64,000 bases of DNA. It comes from Leifsonia poae (lineage in GTDB: Bacteria; Actinomycetota; Actinomycetes; Actinomycetales; Microbacteriaceae). The notes under the pieces are model-generated. The model was not told the DNA's origin, did no database searches, and worked only from the letters and a program-made list of their open reading frames with translations. The stretch's first letter is position 1; the number at the start of each line of letters is the position of its first letter. A program made the position numbers and the translations under genes. The stretch spans positions 1-64,000 of the forward strand of contig NZ_BSEN01000011.1 of the NCBI RefSeq assembly GCF_027921845.1, in the 5' to 3' direction. Of the stretch, positions 35,204 through 44,316 are shown in pieces.

Positions 35204-35226
35204 TTGCATTCTGTGCAAAGTTGCAC
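35204..35226. promoter_or_regulatory. Overlapping palindromes upstream of the TetR gene
   Basis: GTGCAA-AG-TTGCAC at 35213-35226 is a perfect palindrome. TTGCA (35204-35208) with TGCAA (35214-35218) forms a second, overlapping it. The site covers the region expected for the regulator's own promoter. Confidence 0.6.
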
Positions 35227-35276
35227 CACTCACAACACGAACGGATTTCACCGTATGACGGCATTTCCGTCCGTCG

Positions 35277-36836
35277 TCAGCAGGTCTTGCCGTCGGCCGG
35301 CAGAGTGCCCTTGAGCAGGTAGTCGTCGACCGTGTTGTTCACGCACGAGTTCGACTTGTTGTACGCCGTGTGGCCCTCGCCCTTGTAGGTGAGCAGGTGG
35401 CCGTTCTGCAGCTCCCCCGCGAGGTTCTTCGCCCAGACGTACGGGGTCGCGGGGTCGTTGGTCGTACCCACGACCAGGATGGGCGCGGAGCCCTCGGCCG
35501 CGATCGGGCCGCGCTTGTACGTGGTCTTGTATGGCCAGTTGCCGCACCCGATGTCGCCGTAGGCCATGTACGGCCCGATGACCGGCGCAGCCTTGGCGAG
35601 GTCCGCCGCCTGTTGGCGCATCGTGGCGGGGTTGTCATCGTACGTGTAGTCGAGGCAGTTGATCGCCATGAATGCCTCGGTCGAGTTGTCGCCGTAGGTC
35701 CCGTCGCTCTGCCGGTTGTTGTAGCCGTCGGCGAGGGTGAAGGCGTAGGAGGCGTCGCCCTTCATCACCGTGGTGAAGAGGTCGCTCAGGTACGACCACG
35801 CGGTGGCGTCGTAGAGCGGATAGATGATGGCGGTGACCAGGGTGTTGGCGCCCAGCTCGCGGCCGTCGGAGTTGCGGATCGGGCTCTGCTCGACGGAGGC
35901 GAGCAGGTCCGAGATGGTCGACATTCCCTCATCGACGGTGCCGGAGAACGGGCATCCCTTCTGACTCAGGCAGTCGGTGAGGTAGGCCCGCAGGGCGCTC
36001 TCGAAACCTTGCGCCTGCACCTTGGTGACGTCGAAGTTGGTCGCCGCCGGGTCGAGGGCGCCGTCGAGCACGAGCCGGCCCGTCTTACCGGGGAAGAGGT
36101 CGGCATAGACCGCGCCGAGGTAGGTGCCGTACGAGTACCCGAGATAGTTGAGCTTCTTGTCGCCGAGGACGGCGCGGAGCACGTCCAGATCACGAGCGGC
36201 GCTGACCGTGTCGACGTGCTCCAGCAGCGCGCCGGTGTTCTGCTTGCAGGCGGCGCCGAAGTCGCGGGAGGTCGTGGCGTTGGCCGCGATCCAGCTGTCG
36301 GAGCCCCGGACTCCCGGGGTGATGCCGTAGAGATAGTCGTCCATCTGCTTCGCGTCGTAGCAGGTGACGGCGGTCGAGTGACCGACTCCGCGGGGGTCGA
36401 ACCCGACGACGTCGAACGCGTTCTGCAGAGACGCGTCGGTGGCGTAGTCGACGGAGTCTTTGACGAAGTCGTAGCCCGAGCCACCGGGGCCGCCCGGGTT
36501 GACGAGCAGCGACCCCTGCTTGGTCCCCTTCGCCTGCTGCCGGATGAGGGCGAGCTTGACGTCGCCGGCCGACGGGTTGTTCCAGTCGAGCGGCACTTTG
36601 GCCGTCGCGCACTGCTTACCGCTGGAGCAGGAGGTCCAGGTGAGCACTTGGTCGTAGAAGGGCTGCAGGTCGGTGGCGACCGTCTCCTTCACCGGAGTCG
36701 ACGTGTGGGCCGTATTGCCGGGGAGGAACATCGAGACGCAGCCGCTGAGAGTCAACGCCGTGACCGCCGCGAAGGCGACGATGGCGAGGCGGACAGAACG
36801 CCGGCGCGGGCTGCGCCCGGTCGGTCGGGTGGTCAC
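35277..36836 (-). CDS. Secreted alpha/beta hydrolase, TAP-like lipoprotein
   Basis: A 519-residue extracellular protein. A lipoprotein signal ends at LTLSGC (Cys33). The oxyanion loop is VNPGGPGGSG (residues 113-121), the nucleophile is Ser235 in LGYSYGTYLG, Asp lies in TTNDPATPY and His in GEGHTAYNKS near the end. These match Streptomyces tripeptidyl aminopeptidase (SlpD/TAP) type proteins that release peptides outside the cell. The GTG at 36836 overlaps the holB stop as GTGA, so it is translationally coupled to a replication gene, an odd pairing. Confidence 0.87.
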   Translation of the reverse strand: MTTRPTGRSPRRRSVRLAIVAFAAVTALTLSGCVSMFLPGNTAHTSTPVKETVATDLQPFYDQVLTWTSCSSGKQCATAKVPLDWNNPSAGDVKLALIRQQAKGTKQGSLLVNPGGPGGSGYDFVKDSVDYATDASLQNAFDVVGFDPRGVGHSTAVTCYDAKQMDDYLYGITPGVRGSDSWIAANATTSRDFGAACKQNTGALLEHVDTVSAARDLDVLRAVLGDKKLNYLGYSYGTYLGAVYADLFPGKTGRLVLDGALDPAATNFDVTKVQAQGFESALRAYLTDCLSQKGCPFSGTVDEGMSTISDLLASVEQSPIRNSDGRELGANTLVTAIIYPLYDATAWSYLSDLFTTVMKGDASYAFTLADGYNNRQSDGTYGDNSTEAFMAINCLDYTYDDNPATMRQQAADLAKAAPVIGPYMAYGDIGCGNWPYKTTYKRGPIAAEGSAPILVVGTTNDPATPYVWAKNLAGELQNGHLLTYKGEGHTAYNKSNSCVNNTVDDYLLKGTLPADGKTC

Positions 36837-38026
36837 TGAATGGTCCCCTTTCGCAGCGCGCCTCCGCGCAGGATGCTCGTGAGCATGGCCTCCAAAGCGA
36901 GTGCCGGTGCGACATTCCCCTCGATGCGCTCCCTGGCCGTCGCGATCGCGTCCATGGCAGCGAGCGTAGCCGCGGGAGTCGTGTGAGCGCTGAGAAGGTC
37001 GAGCCGATCGCGCAGCTCGACGTTGACGAGCTCGCTCGCACTGCCGAGCTGGATCATCATGACGTCGCGGTACAGACTCAGCAGATCAACCATGATGCGG
37101 TCGATGCCGTCGCGCAGGCTGCGGGTGGCGCGGCGCTTCTGGTCCTCCTCGAGCTGTCGCAGCTGCGAGCGGAGAGCGGGCGGGATGGTGCCTCCCGGTT
37201 CGACGCCGAGGGAGCGCAGGGCGTGCTCGCGCTCTTCGGCGTCGCGCTCTTCTGTGATCGCCTTCGCGTCGGCGCCCGCGATCTCGAGCATCGTCGCGGC
37301 GGTGCGTACGGCATCCGACACCGACCGGATGCTGAGCGCGAGCTTCAGCGTCTCGTCGCGGCGGCGCTGAGCCTCGTCGTTGGTGGCCAGGCGGTGAGCC
37401 ATGCCGATGTGGCTCTGCGCGTGACGTGCGGCCCGCTCGGCGGTGACGGCGTCGACGCCGTCACGACGCTCGATCAGCGCAGCGACGTCGGACACGCTCG
37501 GCACGCGCAGGCGCACGGTGCGCACCCGGGACCGGATGGTCGGGATGAGGTCGGCGTCGCTGGGCGCGCAGAGGATCCAGACGGTGCGCTCGGGCGGCTC
37601 CTCGAGCGCCTTGAGCAGCACGTTGGAGGTGCGCTCGCTCATCCGGTCGGCGTCTTCGATGATCATCACGCGGTAGCGGCCGACCGACGGGGAGAACTGC
37701 GAGCTGGAGACGAGGGTGCGCACCTCTTCGATCGAGATGATGACGCGCTCGGTGCTCAGCACGGCGAGGTCGGGGTGTGTGCGCGCCTCGACCTGGCGCT
37801 GCGTGGCGTGGTCGCCCTCGGGGGTTCCCGGGCTGAGCAAGGCGGTGGCGAAGGCGAAGGCGAGGTTGGAACGCCCCGACCCGGGAGGGCCGGTGATCAG
37901 CCACGAATGGGTCATCGCGTTGCCGGCGCGCGCGATATTCGGGTCGATGCTGCTGCCGCCTGCCGCTGCCGCTTTGAAGATGGCGATGGCGTCATCCTGA
38001 CCCGTCAGGTCGTCCCACACTGCCAT
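36833..38026 (-). CDS. holB: DNA polymerase III subunit delta'
   Basis: A 397-residue clamp-loader subunit. The P-loop reads GPPGSGRSN with Arg instead of the catalytic Lys, and the sensor motif IRSRVR has Val where the Cys of the usual SRC is. Loss of ATPase function is normal for delta'. SNVLLKALEEPPERTVWILCAPS is typical. The ATG at 38026 is chosen over a GTG at 38056 because AVWDDLTGQDDAIAIF is the family start. It lies 38 bp after tmk, and topA-tmk-holB run in one direction. Confidence 0.9.
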   Translation of the reverse strand: MAVWDDLTGQDDAIAIFKAAAAGGSSIDPNIARAGNAMTHSWLITGPPGSGRSNLAFAFATALLSPGTPEGDHATQRQVEARTHPDLAVLSTERVIISIEEVRTLVSSSQFSPSVGRYRVMIIEDADRMSERTSNVLLKALEEPPERTVWILCAPSDADLIPTIRSRVRTVRLRVPSVSDVAALIERRDGVDAVTAERAARHAQSHIGMAHRLATNDEAQRRRDETLKLALSIRSVSDAVRTAATMLEIAGADAKAITEERDAEEREHALRSLGVEPGGTIPPALRSQLRQLEEDQKRRATRSLRDGIDRIMVDLLSLYRDVMMIQLGSASELVNVELRDRLDLLSAHTTPAATLAAMDAIATARERIEGNVAPALALEAMLTSILRGGALRKGTIQ

Positions 38027-38064
38027 GTGATCCAGGCTAGCGTTCGCCGCGGACACTGCGTGGC

Positions 38065-38739
38065 TCAGCGGGACGCCGGGAGGCGGCGGCCGAGCTCGGA
38101 CTGGATCTCGGCGGCGATCTCCTCGGCCGGACGCGATGCGTCGACGACGAGGAATCGCTCGGGCTCCGCGGCCGCGAGTCCCAGGTAGGCCGCGCGCACG
38201 CGTGCGTGGAAGTCCGCCTTCTCGGCTTCGAGCCGGTCGTAGCGGGTGCGGGAGGTGTCGAGCCGCGCCCGCGCGGTCGTCTCGTCGAGGTCGAGCAGAA
38301 TCGTGAGATCGGGCAGTAGACCTTCTGCGGCCCAGAGCGAGAGGTCGCGGATCTGCTGGGGGTCGAGCACGCGGCCGGCGCCCTGGTAGGCGACAGACGA
38401 GTCGAGGTACCGGTCTTGCAGCACGACCTCACCGCGAGCCAGCGCCGGACGCACCAGCGTCTCGATGTGGTGCGCGCGATCGGCGGCGTAGAGGAGCGCC
38501 TCGGCCCGGGGTGAGATGTCGCCGCGGTGGTGCAGCACGATCTCACGGATCTCGACGCCCGCATCCGTACCGCCCGGCTCGCGGGTGCGCACCACCGTGC
38601 GCCCCTGCTGGGTCAGCCATTTCTCGAGAAGCGCCGCCTGCGTCGATTTGCCCGACCCGTCGCCGCCCTCCAGCGTGATGAACAGCCCACGCTGCCCGTC
38701 GGCTGGGCCCGCTGCGCCCGGGGTCTCGCTCGCGCTCAC
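38065..38739 (-). CDS. tmk: Thymidylate kinase
   Basis: A 224-residue enzyme that phosphorylates dTMP to dTDP. The P-loop is EGGDGSGKST, the DR[YF] motif is DRYLDSSVAYQG and a LID region follows. The GTG at 38739 overlaps the topA stop as GTGA, so translation is coupled to topA and then holB. Together they supply and use dTTP for replication. Confidence 0.95.
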   Translation of the reverse strand: MSASETPGAAGPADGQRGLFITLEGGDGSGKSTQAALLEKWLTQQGRTVVRTREPGGTDAGVEIREIVLHHRGDISPRAEALLYAADRAHHIETLVRPALARGEVVLQDRYLDSSVAYQGAGRVLDPQQIRDLSLWAAEGLLPDLTILLDLDETTARARLDTSRTRYDRLEAEKADFHARVRAAYLGLAAAEPERFLVVDASRPAEEIAAEIQSELGRRLPASR

Positions 38740-41645
38740 TCGGCCGACGGATTCGCGGCCGGACGCTTGGCCGTGGTCGCCTTAGCCGTCGTCGTCTTGG
38801 CCGTGGTCGCCTTGGCCGTCGTCGTCTTGGCGGCTGTCGTCTTCGCGGCTGTCGTCTTCGCGGCGGTCGTCTTGGCGGCGGTCGTCTTCGCGGCCGGCTT
38901 CTTGGCCGGAGCCTTCTTGGCGGGCGCCTTCTTGGCCGGAGCCTTCTTGACCGGACCCTTCGCGCGCTTGTCGGCGAGGAGCTGCACGGCTCTGGCGAAG
39001 TCGACCTCGTCGACGGTCTCGCCGCGCGGAATCGTCGCGTTCGTCTCGCCGTCGGTCACGTACGGCCCGAACCGACCGTCTTTGACCCGGATCGGCTTGC
39101 CGCTGACGGGGTCGGCGTCGAACTCCTTGAGCGCACTCGATGCACGGCGTGCGCCGTACTTCGGCTGAGCGAACAGGTCGAGGGCGCCGGCGAGATCGAT
39201 GCCGAAGATGTCGTCCTCGCTCGGGAGGGAACGCGTGTCGGCACCCTTCTTGAGGTACGGACCGTACCGGCCGTTCTGCGCCTGGATCTCTTCGCCGCTC
39301 TCCGGGTCGGCACCGACGGTGCGCGGGAGGTCGAGCAGCTGCAGCGCGGTGCCCAGGTCGAGCGAACCGAGGTCCATCGACTTGAACAGGGATGCGGTGC
39401 GCGGCTTGACGGCGGCGGCCTTCTTCTTGGCCGGCGCCTTCTTGGGCGGCGAGTCGACCACTTCGCCGGTGGCCTGGTCGACCGTGGCGCTGTCCGTCTC
39501 GGGCTCCTCGGGGTCGAGCTCGGTCACATATGGTCCGAAGCGACCGTCTTTGGCGACGATGTTCTTGCCGTTCGCCGGGTTGACGCCGAGTACGCGGTCG
39601 GTCTGGACCGGAGCCTCGATGAGTTCGCGTGCCTTGGCCGCGGTCAGCTCGTCGGGAGCCAGCTCCGGCGGGATGTTGACCCGTCGGGGGGTGGCGCCCT
39701 CCGGGGCGTCTTCGTCTGGCACTTCCAGGTAGGGACCGTACTTGCCGATGCGGAGTGTGATGCCGTCGTCGATGGTGATCGAGTTGATCGAACGGGCGTC
39801 GATCTCGCCGAGGTTGTCGATGACCCGTCGCAGGCCCTTGTGCTTGTCGCTGCCGAAGTAGAAGCTGTTCAGCCAGTCGATGCGCTCGGCCTCGCCGTCG
39901 GCGATCCGGTCGAGATCGTCTTCCATCTCGGCGGTGAAGTCGTACTGGACCAGGTCGCCGAAGTAGTCCTCGAGCAGACGCACGACCGAGAACGCGACCC
40001 AGCTCGGCACCAGCGCCTGACCGCGGGGGGTCACATAGCCGCGGTCGACGATCGTCGAGATGATGCTCGCGAACGTCGACGGGCGCCCGACCCCCAGCTC
40101 TTCGAGGGTCTTCACGAGGCTCGCCTCGGTGTAGCGAGGCGGAGGCGTGGTCTCGTGACCGTCGGCCTCGACCTCGCGCACGTCGAGCGACTGACCGGGC
40201 TCGAGCGGCGGCAGCTTCGCCTCGCTGGGCTCGGCCGAGGCGTTGCGCTCCTCGTCTTTGCTCTCTTCGTAGGCGTTGAGGAACCCGCGGAAGGTGATGA
40301 CGGTGCCGCTGGCGGTGAACTCCGCGATCGTTCCGTTGCTCGGACCCTCGGTGATGGCCGCCTCGACGGTCACCGACGCGGTCTGACCTTTGGCGTCCGC
40401 CATCTGCGAGGCGACGGTGCGCTTCCAGATCAGGTCGTAGAGCCGGAACTCGTTGCCGTGAAGCGAGGACGAGAGCTCGGACGGCGTGCGGAACGTCTCG
40501 CCCGACGGACGGATGGCCTCGTGCGCCTCCTGGGCGTTCTTGCTCTTCGAGGCGTAGGTGCGCGGCTTGTCCGGCACCGTCTCGGCGCCGTAGAGCTTCG
40601 CGGCCTGCGTGCGTGCCGCGTTGGTCGCCTGCTGCGAAAGCGACGCAGAGTCGGTACGCATGTAAGTGATGTACCCGTTCTCGTAGAGAGACTGGGCGAC
40701 GCTCATCGTCTGACGTGCGGAGAAGCGGAGCTTACGTGCCGCCTCCTGCTGGAGCGTGGACGTGGTGAAGGGAGCAGCCGGGCGCCGGGAGTAGGGCTTG
40801 GACTCGACCTTGCCCACCGTCACGACGGTGCTGTCGGAGCGGATGGCCGCGGCGAGCGCGCTGGCCGCCTCCTCGTCGAGGGTGCGGGCGGACGACGTGA
40901 GCTGTCCCCGGTCGTCGAAATCGCGACCGGTGGCGACGCGCTCCCCCGACAAACGGGCGAGCCTGGCCTCGAAACCGGATGAGGCGTCCCCTGTCGAATC
41001 GGCCTCGGGAGCGAACCGCGCGGTCAGGCCCCAGTAGCCGGCCGGCACGAAGGCGAGACGCTCGCGTTCGCGGTCGACCACGAGTCGGGTGGCGGCTGAC
41101 TGGACGCGGCCGGCGGAGAGCCCGGGGCCCACCTTGCGCCAGAGGACGGGCGAGACCTCGTAGCCGTAGAGCCGGTCGAGGATGCGCCGGGTCTCCTGGG
41201 CGTCGACGAGAGCGGTGTCGATCTCGCGGGTGTTGTCGCGGGCCTTCTCGATGGCCTCGCGGGTGATCTCGTGGAAGACCATGCGCTTGACGGGGACCTT
41301 GGGTTTGAGCACCTCGATCAGGTGCCACGCGATGGCCTCGCCTTCGCGGTCTTCATCAGTGGCCAGGAGGAGTTCGTCGGCGTTCTTGAGCGCGCGCTTG
41401 AGGTCGGCGACCGTCTTCTTCTTCTGGTCGGAGACGACGTAGTAGGGCTCGAAGTCGTTCTCGACGTCGACGGAGAACTTTCCGAGCGAGCCCTTTTTGA
41501 GCTCGGGCGGTAGGTTCTTGGGCTCGATGAGGTCGCGGATGTGTCCGACCGAGGCCATGACCTCGTACCCATCGCCCAGATACTGGGCGATCGATTTCAC
41601 CTTGTTCGGAGACTCGACGATGACGAGTTTCTTCGTGTCGGGCAC
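38736..41645 (-). CDS. topA: DNA topoisomerase I with Lys/Ala-rich tail
   Basis: A 969-residue type IA topoisomerase. The Toprim motifs are VIVESPNKVKSI and ATDEDREGEAIAW, and the active-site tyrosine is Y328 in GYITYMRTDSASLSQQ. After about residue 600 come repeated actinobacterial C-terminal modules (GRFGPYVTEL, GRYGPYLKKG, GRFGPYVTDG) and no zinc fingers. The last 70 residues are a Lys/Ala/Thr tail (15-bp repeats) that probably binds DNA. GTG at 41645 follows AGAGGAG. It removes negative supercoils. Confidence 0.97.
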   Translation of the reverse strand: MPDTKKLVIVESPNKVKSIAQYLGDGYEVMASVGHIRDLIEPKNLPPELKKGSLGKFSVDVENDFEPYYVVSDQKKKTVADLKRALKNADELLLATDEDREGEAIAWHLIEVLKPKVPVKRMVFHEITREAIEKARDNTREIDTALVDAQETRRILDRLYGYEVSPVLWRKVGPGLSAGRVQSAATRLVVDRERERLAFVPAGYWGLTARFAPEADSTGDASSGFEARLARLSGERVATGRDFDDRGQLTSSARTLDEEAASALAAAIRSDSTVVTVGKVESKPYSRRPAAPFTTSTLQQEAARKLRFSARQTMSVAQSLYENGYITYMRTDSASLSQQATNAARTQAAKLYGAETVPDKPRTYASKSKNAQEAHEAIRPSGETFRTPSELSSSLHGNEFRLYDLIWKRTVASQMADAKGQTASVTVEAAITEGPSNGTIAEFTASGTVITFRGFLNAYEESKDEERNASAEPSEAKLPPLEPGQSLDVREVEADGHETTPPPRYTEASLVKTLEELGVGRPSTFASIISTIVDRGYVTPRGQALVPSWVAFSVVRLLEDYFGDLVQYDFTAEMEDDLDRIADGEAERIDWLNSFYFGSDKHKGLRRVIDNLGEIDARSINSITIDDGITLRIGKYGPYLEVPDEDAPEGATPRRVNIPPELAPDELTAAKARELIEAPVQTDRVLGVNPANGKNIVAKDGRFGPYVTELDPEEPETDSATVDQATGEVVDSPPKKAPAKKKAAAVKPRTASLFKSMDLGSLDLGTALQLLDLPRTVGADPESGEEIQAQNGRYGPYLKKGADTRSLPSEDDIFGIDLAGALDLFAQPKYGARRASSALKEFDADPVSGKPIRVKDGRFGPYVTDGETNATIPRGETVDEVDFARAVQLLADKRAKGPVKKAPAKKAPAKKAPAKKPAAKTTAAKTTAAKTTAAKTTAAKTTTAKATTAKTTTAKATTAKRPAANPSAE
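38750..38960 (-). repeat. 15-bp-period coding repeat in the topA tail
   Basis: The minus strand encodes many AKTTA and PAKKA units, a near 15-bp period. It encodes a flexible, positively charged tail. Similar tails occur in other actinobacterial topoisomerases; copy number often varies. Confidence 0.75.
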
Positions 41646-41856
41646 CTGACTCCTCTTATATGTACGCACTGCAGTTAAACAGTTAGACGTCTGTAAGCGC
41701 GCTCCCCCTGGCGCCGCACCCCTGCGGCGAGCGTGGGCTCCACGCCCAACAGGCACACCATACACACCTGAGCCGCTTGTCTGCCTAATCGATCCGTACT
41801 CGTTCGCCCAGGGCACAGCGCTTGCTATCGGCGGCAGCCCGAGGAAAATGAGGTTC

Positions 41857-42102
41857 ATGGCTATCACTTCAACGACGACGTATACCGCCAAACTCACCGA
41901 CGGCCCTCTCGAGGGCACCACGATCAGCACCGAATTCCTCGACTCCGGCGACCCCCGTCCCCGCCTCGAGATTTCCGCGGCCTCCGGTTCGAAGCACTAC
42001 CTCTATGTACGGTCCTCCAGCATCGAGTTCGCCTCCGACGACGCCCTCGACGACCGGCCGAGCGCGGTCGAGTACCGCTACCTCGAGGCGGTCTTCGACT
42101 GA
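41857..42102 (+). CDS. Small hypothetical protein
   Basis: An 81-residue protein of unknown function. It starts ITSTTTYTAKLTDGPLEGTTISTEF and ends SAVEYRYLEAVFD; acidic residues dominate the second half and no helix-turn-helix or membrane segment is seen. The start could be ATG 41848 or 41857; the latter has GAGGAAAATGAGG upstream. It sits between divergent topA and the convergent end of the tad locus. I do not recognise the family. Confidence 0.6.
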   Translation: MAITSTTTYTAKLTDGPLEGTTISTEFLDSGDPRPRLEISAASGSKHYLYVRSSSIEFASDDALDDRPSAVEYRYLEAVFD

Positions 42103-42168
42103 TTCGAGGGTGAGTCACCCGACCAGGACAAGGACCACGACACCGACTCCCACCACGACCCCGACCGA

Positions 42169-42603
42169 TCACCCCGACCCCGGCGGGCCGGCTCTCGCTC
42201 GAGCCTCGGCGCTGAGGCCGAGGTAGGGAACGGACGCCGTCACCGTGACGACGAGTCCATCGAGATCGCACGAGACGAGCGACGCACCGTTGGCCTCTGC
42301 GATCGACGCTGCTTGCGTGCACGGATAACCGGGAACGGCGCCGGAGGCGACGTCGGCGGCCGCGAGCGCGGCGGTGTCGGCCGCACCCGCTGCCCTTTGA
42401 GCGGCGACGAAGGCTCCGGCGACGGCGACCCCGCCAGCGGTCAGGCCCACGAGGGCGCCCGCGATACCGACGACGAGCACCGACGCCGACCCGTTCTCCG
42501 ACGCCAGACCGTGCTCCGATGCAGGACCGCGCTCCGACACCCCACCGCGCTCCGACCCCGCGACGCTGGCTGCGCCACGCTCAGCCCGGCGGCCCACGCT
42601 CAT
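42169..42603 (-). CDS. Rv3654c-family TadE-like protein
   Basis: A 144-residue protein with one membrane helix (LVVGIAGALVGLTAGGVAVAGAFVAA, residues 43-68), then GAADTAALAAADVASGAVPGYPC, the typical TadE/TadG-like pattern. It is last of the tad cluster. The first 40 residues hold a fourfold six-residue repeat SERGGV, SERGPA, SEHGLA, SENGSA. The ATG overlaps the previous stop as ATGA. It probably is a minor pilin or envelope-associated pseudopilin; function is inferred from the locus. Confidence 0.8.
   Translation of the reverse strand: MSVGRRAERGAASVAGSERGGVSERGPASEHGLASENGSASVLVVGIAGALVGLTAGGVAVAGAFVAAQRAAGAADTAALAAADVASGAVPGYPCTQAASIAEANGASLVSCDLDGLVVTVTASVPYLGLSAEARARAGPPGSG
42484..42555 (-). 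repeat. In-frame 18-bp tandem repeat, 4 copies, in the Rv3654c-like gene
   Basis: Four consecutive 18-bp units encode SERGGV, SERGPA, SEHGLA and SENGSA just before the transmembrane segment. The ERGxAS motif is the usual start of TadE-like proteins, so the unit looks like a duplicated leader. Confidence 0.8.
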
Positions 42604-42953
42604 TCCGCGGCCGTATCGTCGAGGGCGCATGCCCGCGCCGAGGCTGCAGAGCCCAAGGGTCCGAGACCGGCCATAGCCGAAGCCGCCGTCAGTCGCACGC
42701 AGACCATTCCTCCGACCCGGTCCGCCTCGAGGGTCGCGCCGGCGCGGGCGACGACGCCGCTCGCGTCGTCGCCGCGACCCAGCATGCGCGCCGCCACTGC
42801 TGCGGCGTCGGCAAGGCGCACCTGCTGCGCTCCCGCCTGCACGGCCGCCACGCACAGTGCGAGGCAGACGATGACCGCGGGCATCGCCACGGCGAATTCC
42901 GCTGTGACGCTTCCGCGCTCCGACGACGCCTCAGCCGGCGGCCGACAGCGCAC
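42600..42953 (-). CDS. TadE-like pilus assembly protein
   Basis: A 117-residue protein. SSERGSVTAEFAVAMPAVIVCLALCVAAVQAGAQQVRLADAA is the TadE signature: a short basic leader, then the Glu near residue +5 and a single hydrophobic segment. TadE-type proteins are pseudopilins. The GTG at 42953 overlaps the Flp gene by 23 bp, and the stop overlaps the next start. It belongs to the tad cluster. Confidence 0.82.
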   Translation of the reverse strand: MRCRPPAEASSERGSVTAEFAVAMPAVIVCLALCVAAVQAGAQQVRLADAAAVAARMLGRGDDASGVVARAGATLEADRVGGMVCVRLTAASAMAGLGPLGSAASARACALDDTAAE

Positions 42954-43182
42954 GCTTGACCAAATCGGTCAGGATGCCGCGCACCTCGTCGCCCCGCAGC
43001 AGAACGACGAGCAGTCCGGCGAACCCGACGGCCGCCATCGTCGCGACCGCATACTCGGCCGTCGCGGAGCCGCGCTCGTCCTGAAGCAGGGCGCGCCAAC
43101 CGGTCTCCGCGCTCGGCGACGGCCGGAAGGCATCCCTCGCGCACGGTGGGATGGCGGTGTCTCTGGTGGCCGGTGATCTCAT
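42931..43182 (-). CDS. DUF4244 Flp-type pilin
   Basis: An 83-residue protein. The core ERGSATAEYAVATMAAVGFAGLLVVLLRG with conserved Glu after the leader is the Flp/DUF4244 pattern. After prepilin cleavage it would form the thin tad pilus. It precedes the TadE-like gene and overlaps its start. No prepilin peptidase is in the window. Confidence 0.8.
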   Translation of the reverse strand: MRSPATRDTAIPPCARDAFRPSPSAETGWRALLQDERGSATAEYAVATMAAVGFAGLLVVLLRGDEVRGILTDLVKRALSAAG

Positions 43183-43287
43183 GGTTCTCCCCCTGGTTTC
43201 GCGTTCGCGGTTCGCACCGCCGATGAATCAATCGTGGCCCGCTCCCCCTCGGGCGCCCCTGCTCCCGAGGGATCTGTGGACGCAGGC

Positions 43288-44316
43288 TCACATCGCACCG
43301 ACTGTGGAGGACACGATGCTGAGCACCATGGGCGCGACCCCGATGAGCATGAAGCTCGGCAGCACGCAGATGCCGAGCGGCAGCATCAGCCGCACCCCGA
43401 GGGCCGCCGCCACCTGCATCCCGTCGACCCGCGCATCGCGGCGTGCCTGCTGGGCCGAGCTGCGGAGCAGGTCCACGGCGGGCGCGCCCGCCCGCTCTGC
43501 CAGCGCGAGCGTGTCATTCAGCCCGCTCGAGTCGCCGGCGGGCACCTCGTACCGCGCGAACCCCTCTCGGACGAGCGCGATCGCGCGGTCGACCGAGACG
43601 CCACCGCTCAGTGCGACGGCCACCAGGTCGAGATCGCACCCGGGAGCCTCGCCGGTCGGCAGCGCACGGCGACGGAGGGCTCGGGTCCAGAAGCGTCCGG
43701 CGAGGGCGAGACTTCCTCCCGCGATGAGCAGACCCCACCCGATCGGACCGCCGAGAAGGGCTCCGATCACATCGACTCCCATGAGCACGCCGAGCGCGAG
43801 GCCGAGCAGCGGGAGCCAGCCCACGAGCCGCGCCGTCGCAAGCGGGCCGGCGAGCCCGAGGGCGATCTCCCGCTCGGTCTCCGCGCGATCCCGCGCCGCG
43901 GCTGCGAGCTGACGGAGGCTCGGCGCCAGCGAAGCTCCCGCCGCATCAGCCACGAACCAGGCCGCTCCGACCGTCCGCCAGGGCAGCATGGACTCGTCTG
44001 CCATCCCCGGGCTGGTCGGCGCGCTTCGTCGTCTGCGGGACGGTGACCCCCGCGGCATCGGCATCGCCATCGGCGTCGGAACACGCTCCGAACGCGCCCC
44101 GAGGATGCGCGTGAGGGCATCGACGGGCCGCACGCCCGCCGCGATCGTGCGAGCGATCGCCGAGACGGTCGCGTTGTGTGTGAACTCCCCCACGTACTGC
44201 CACGCGGACTCGGGTGCGACGCCCGCCTCGAGCAGGGTCGCGAGCCGATCGACCGTCGTGGCCACCTCGTCGGAGCTGCGTCCCGGGCGCACTCCTCGGC
44301 GACGCTCAGACGCCAC
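43288..44316 (-). CDS. Type II/IV secretion system F domain protein (TadB/TadC-like)
   Basis: A 342-residue membrane protein that combines the roles of TadB and TadC. The first part has TTVDRLATLLEAGVAPESAWQYV and the second GGVSVDRAIALVREGF with helices at about residues 175-195 and 200-225 and at the C terminus (GVRLMLPLGICVLPSFMLIGVAPMVL). The GTG at 44316 overlaps the tadA stop by 11 bp. It is the membrane platform of the pilus assembly machine. Confidence 0.85.
   Translation of the reverse strand: MASERRRGVRPGRSSDEVATTVDRLATLLEAGVAPESAWQYVGEFTHNATVSAIARTIAAGVRPVDALTRILGARSERVPTPMAMPMPRGSPSRRRRSAPTSPGMADESMLPWRTVGAAWFVADAAGASLAPSLRQLAAAARDRAETEREIALGLAGPLATARLVGWLPLLGLALGVLMGVDVIGALLGGPIGWGLLIAGGSLALAGRFWTRALRRRALPTGEAPGCDLDLVAVALSGGVSVDRAIALVREGFARYEVPAGDSSGLNDTLALAERAGAPAVDLLRSSAQQARRDARVDGMQVAAALGVRLMLPLGICVLPSFMLIGVAPMVLSIVSSTVGAM

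Noticed and set aside
42103-42168. CCACGACCCCGACC-like degenerate repeat
   Set aside because: The copies are too diverged and short to call an array; it is probably compositional.
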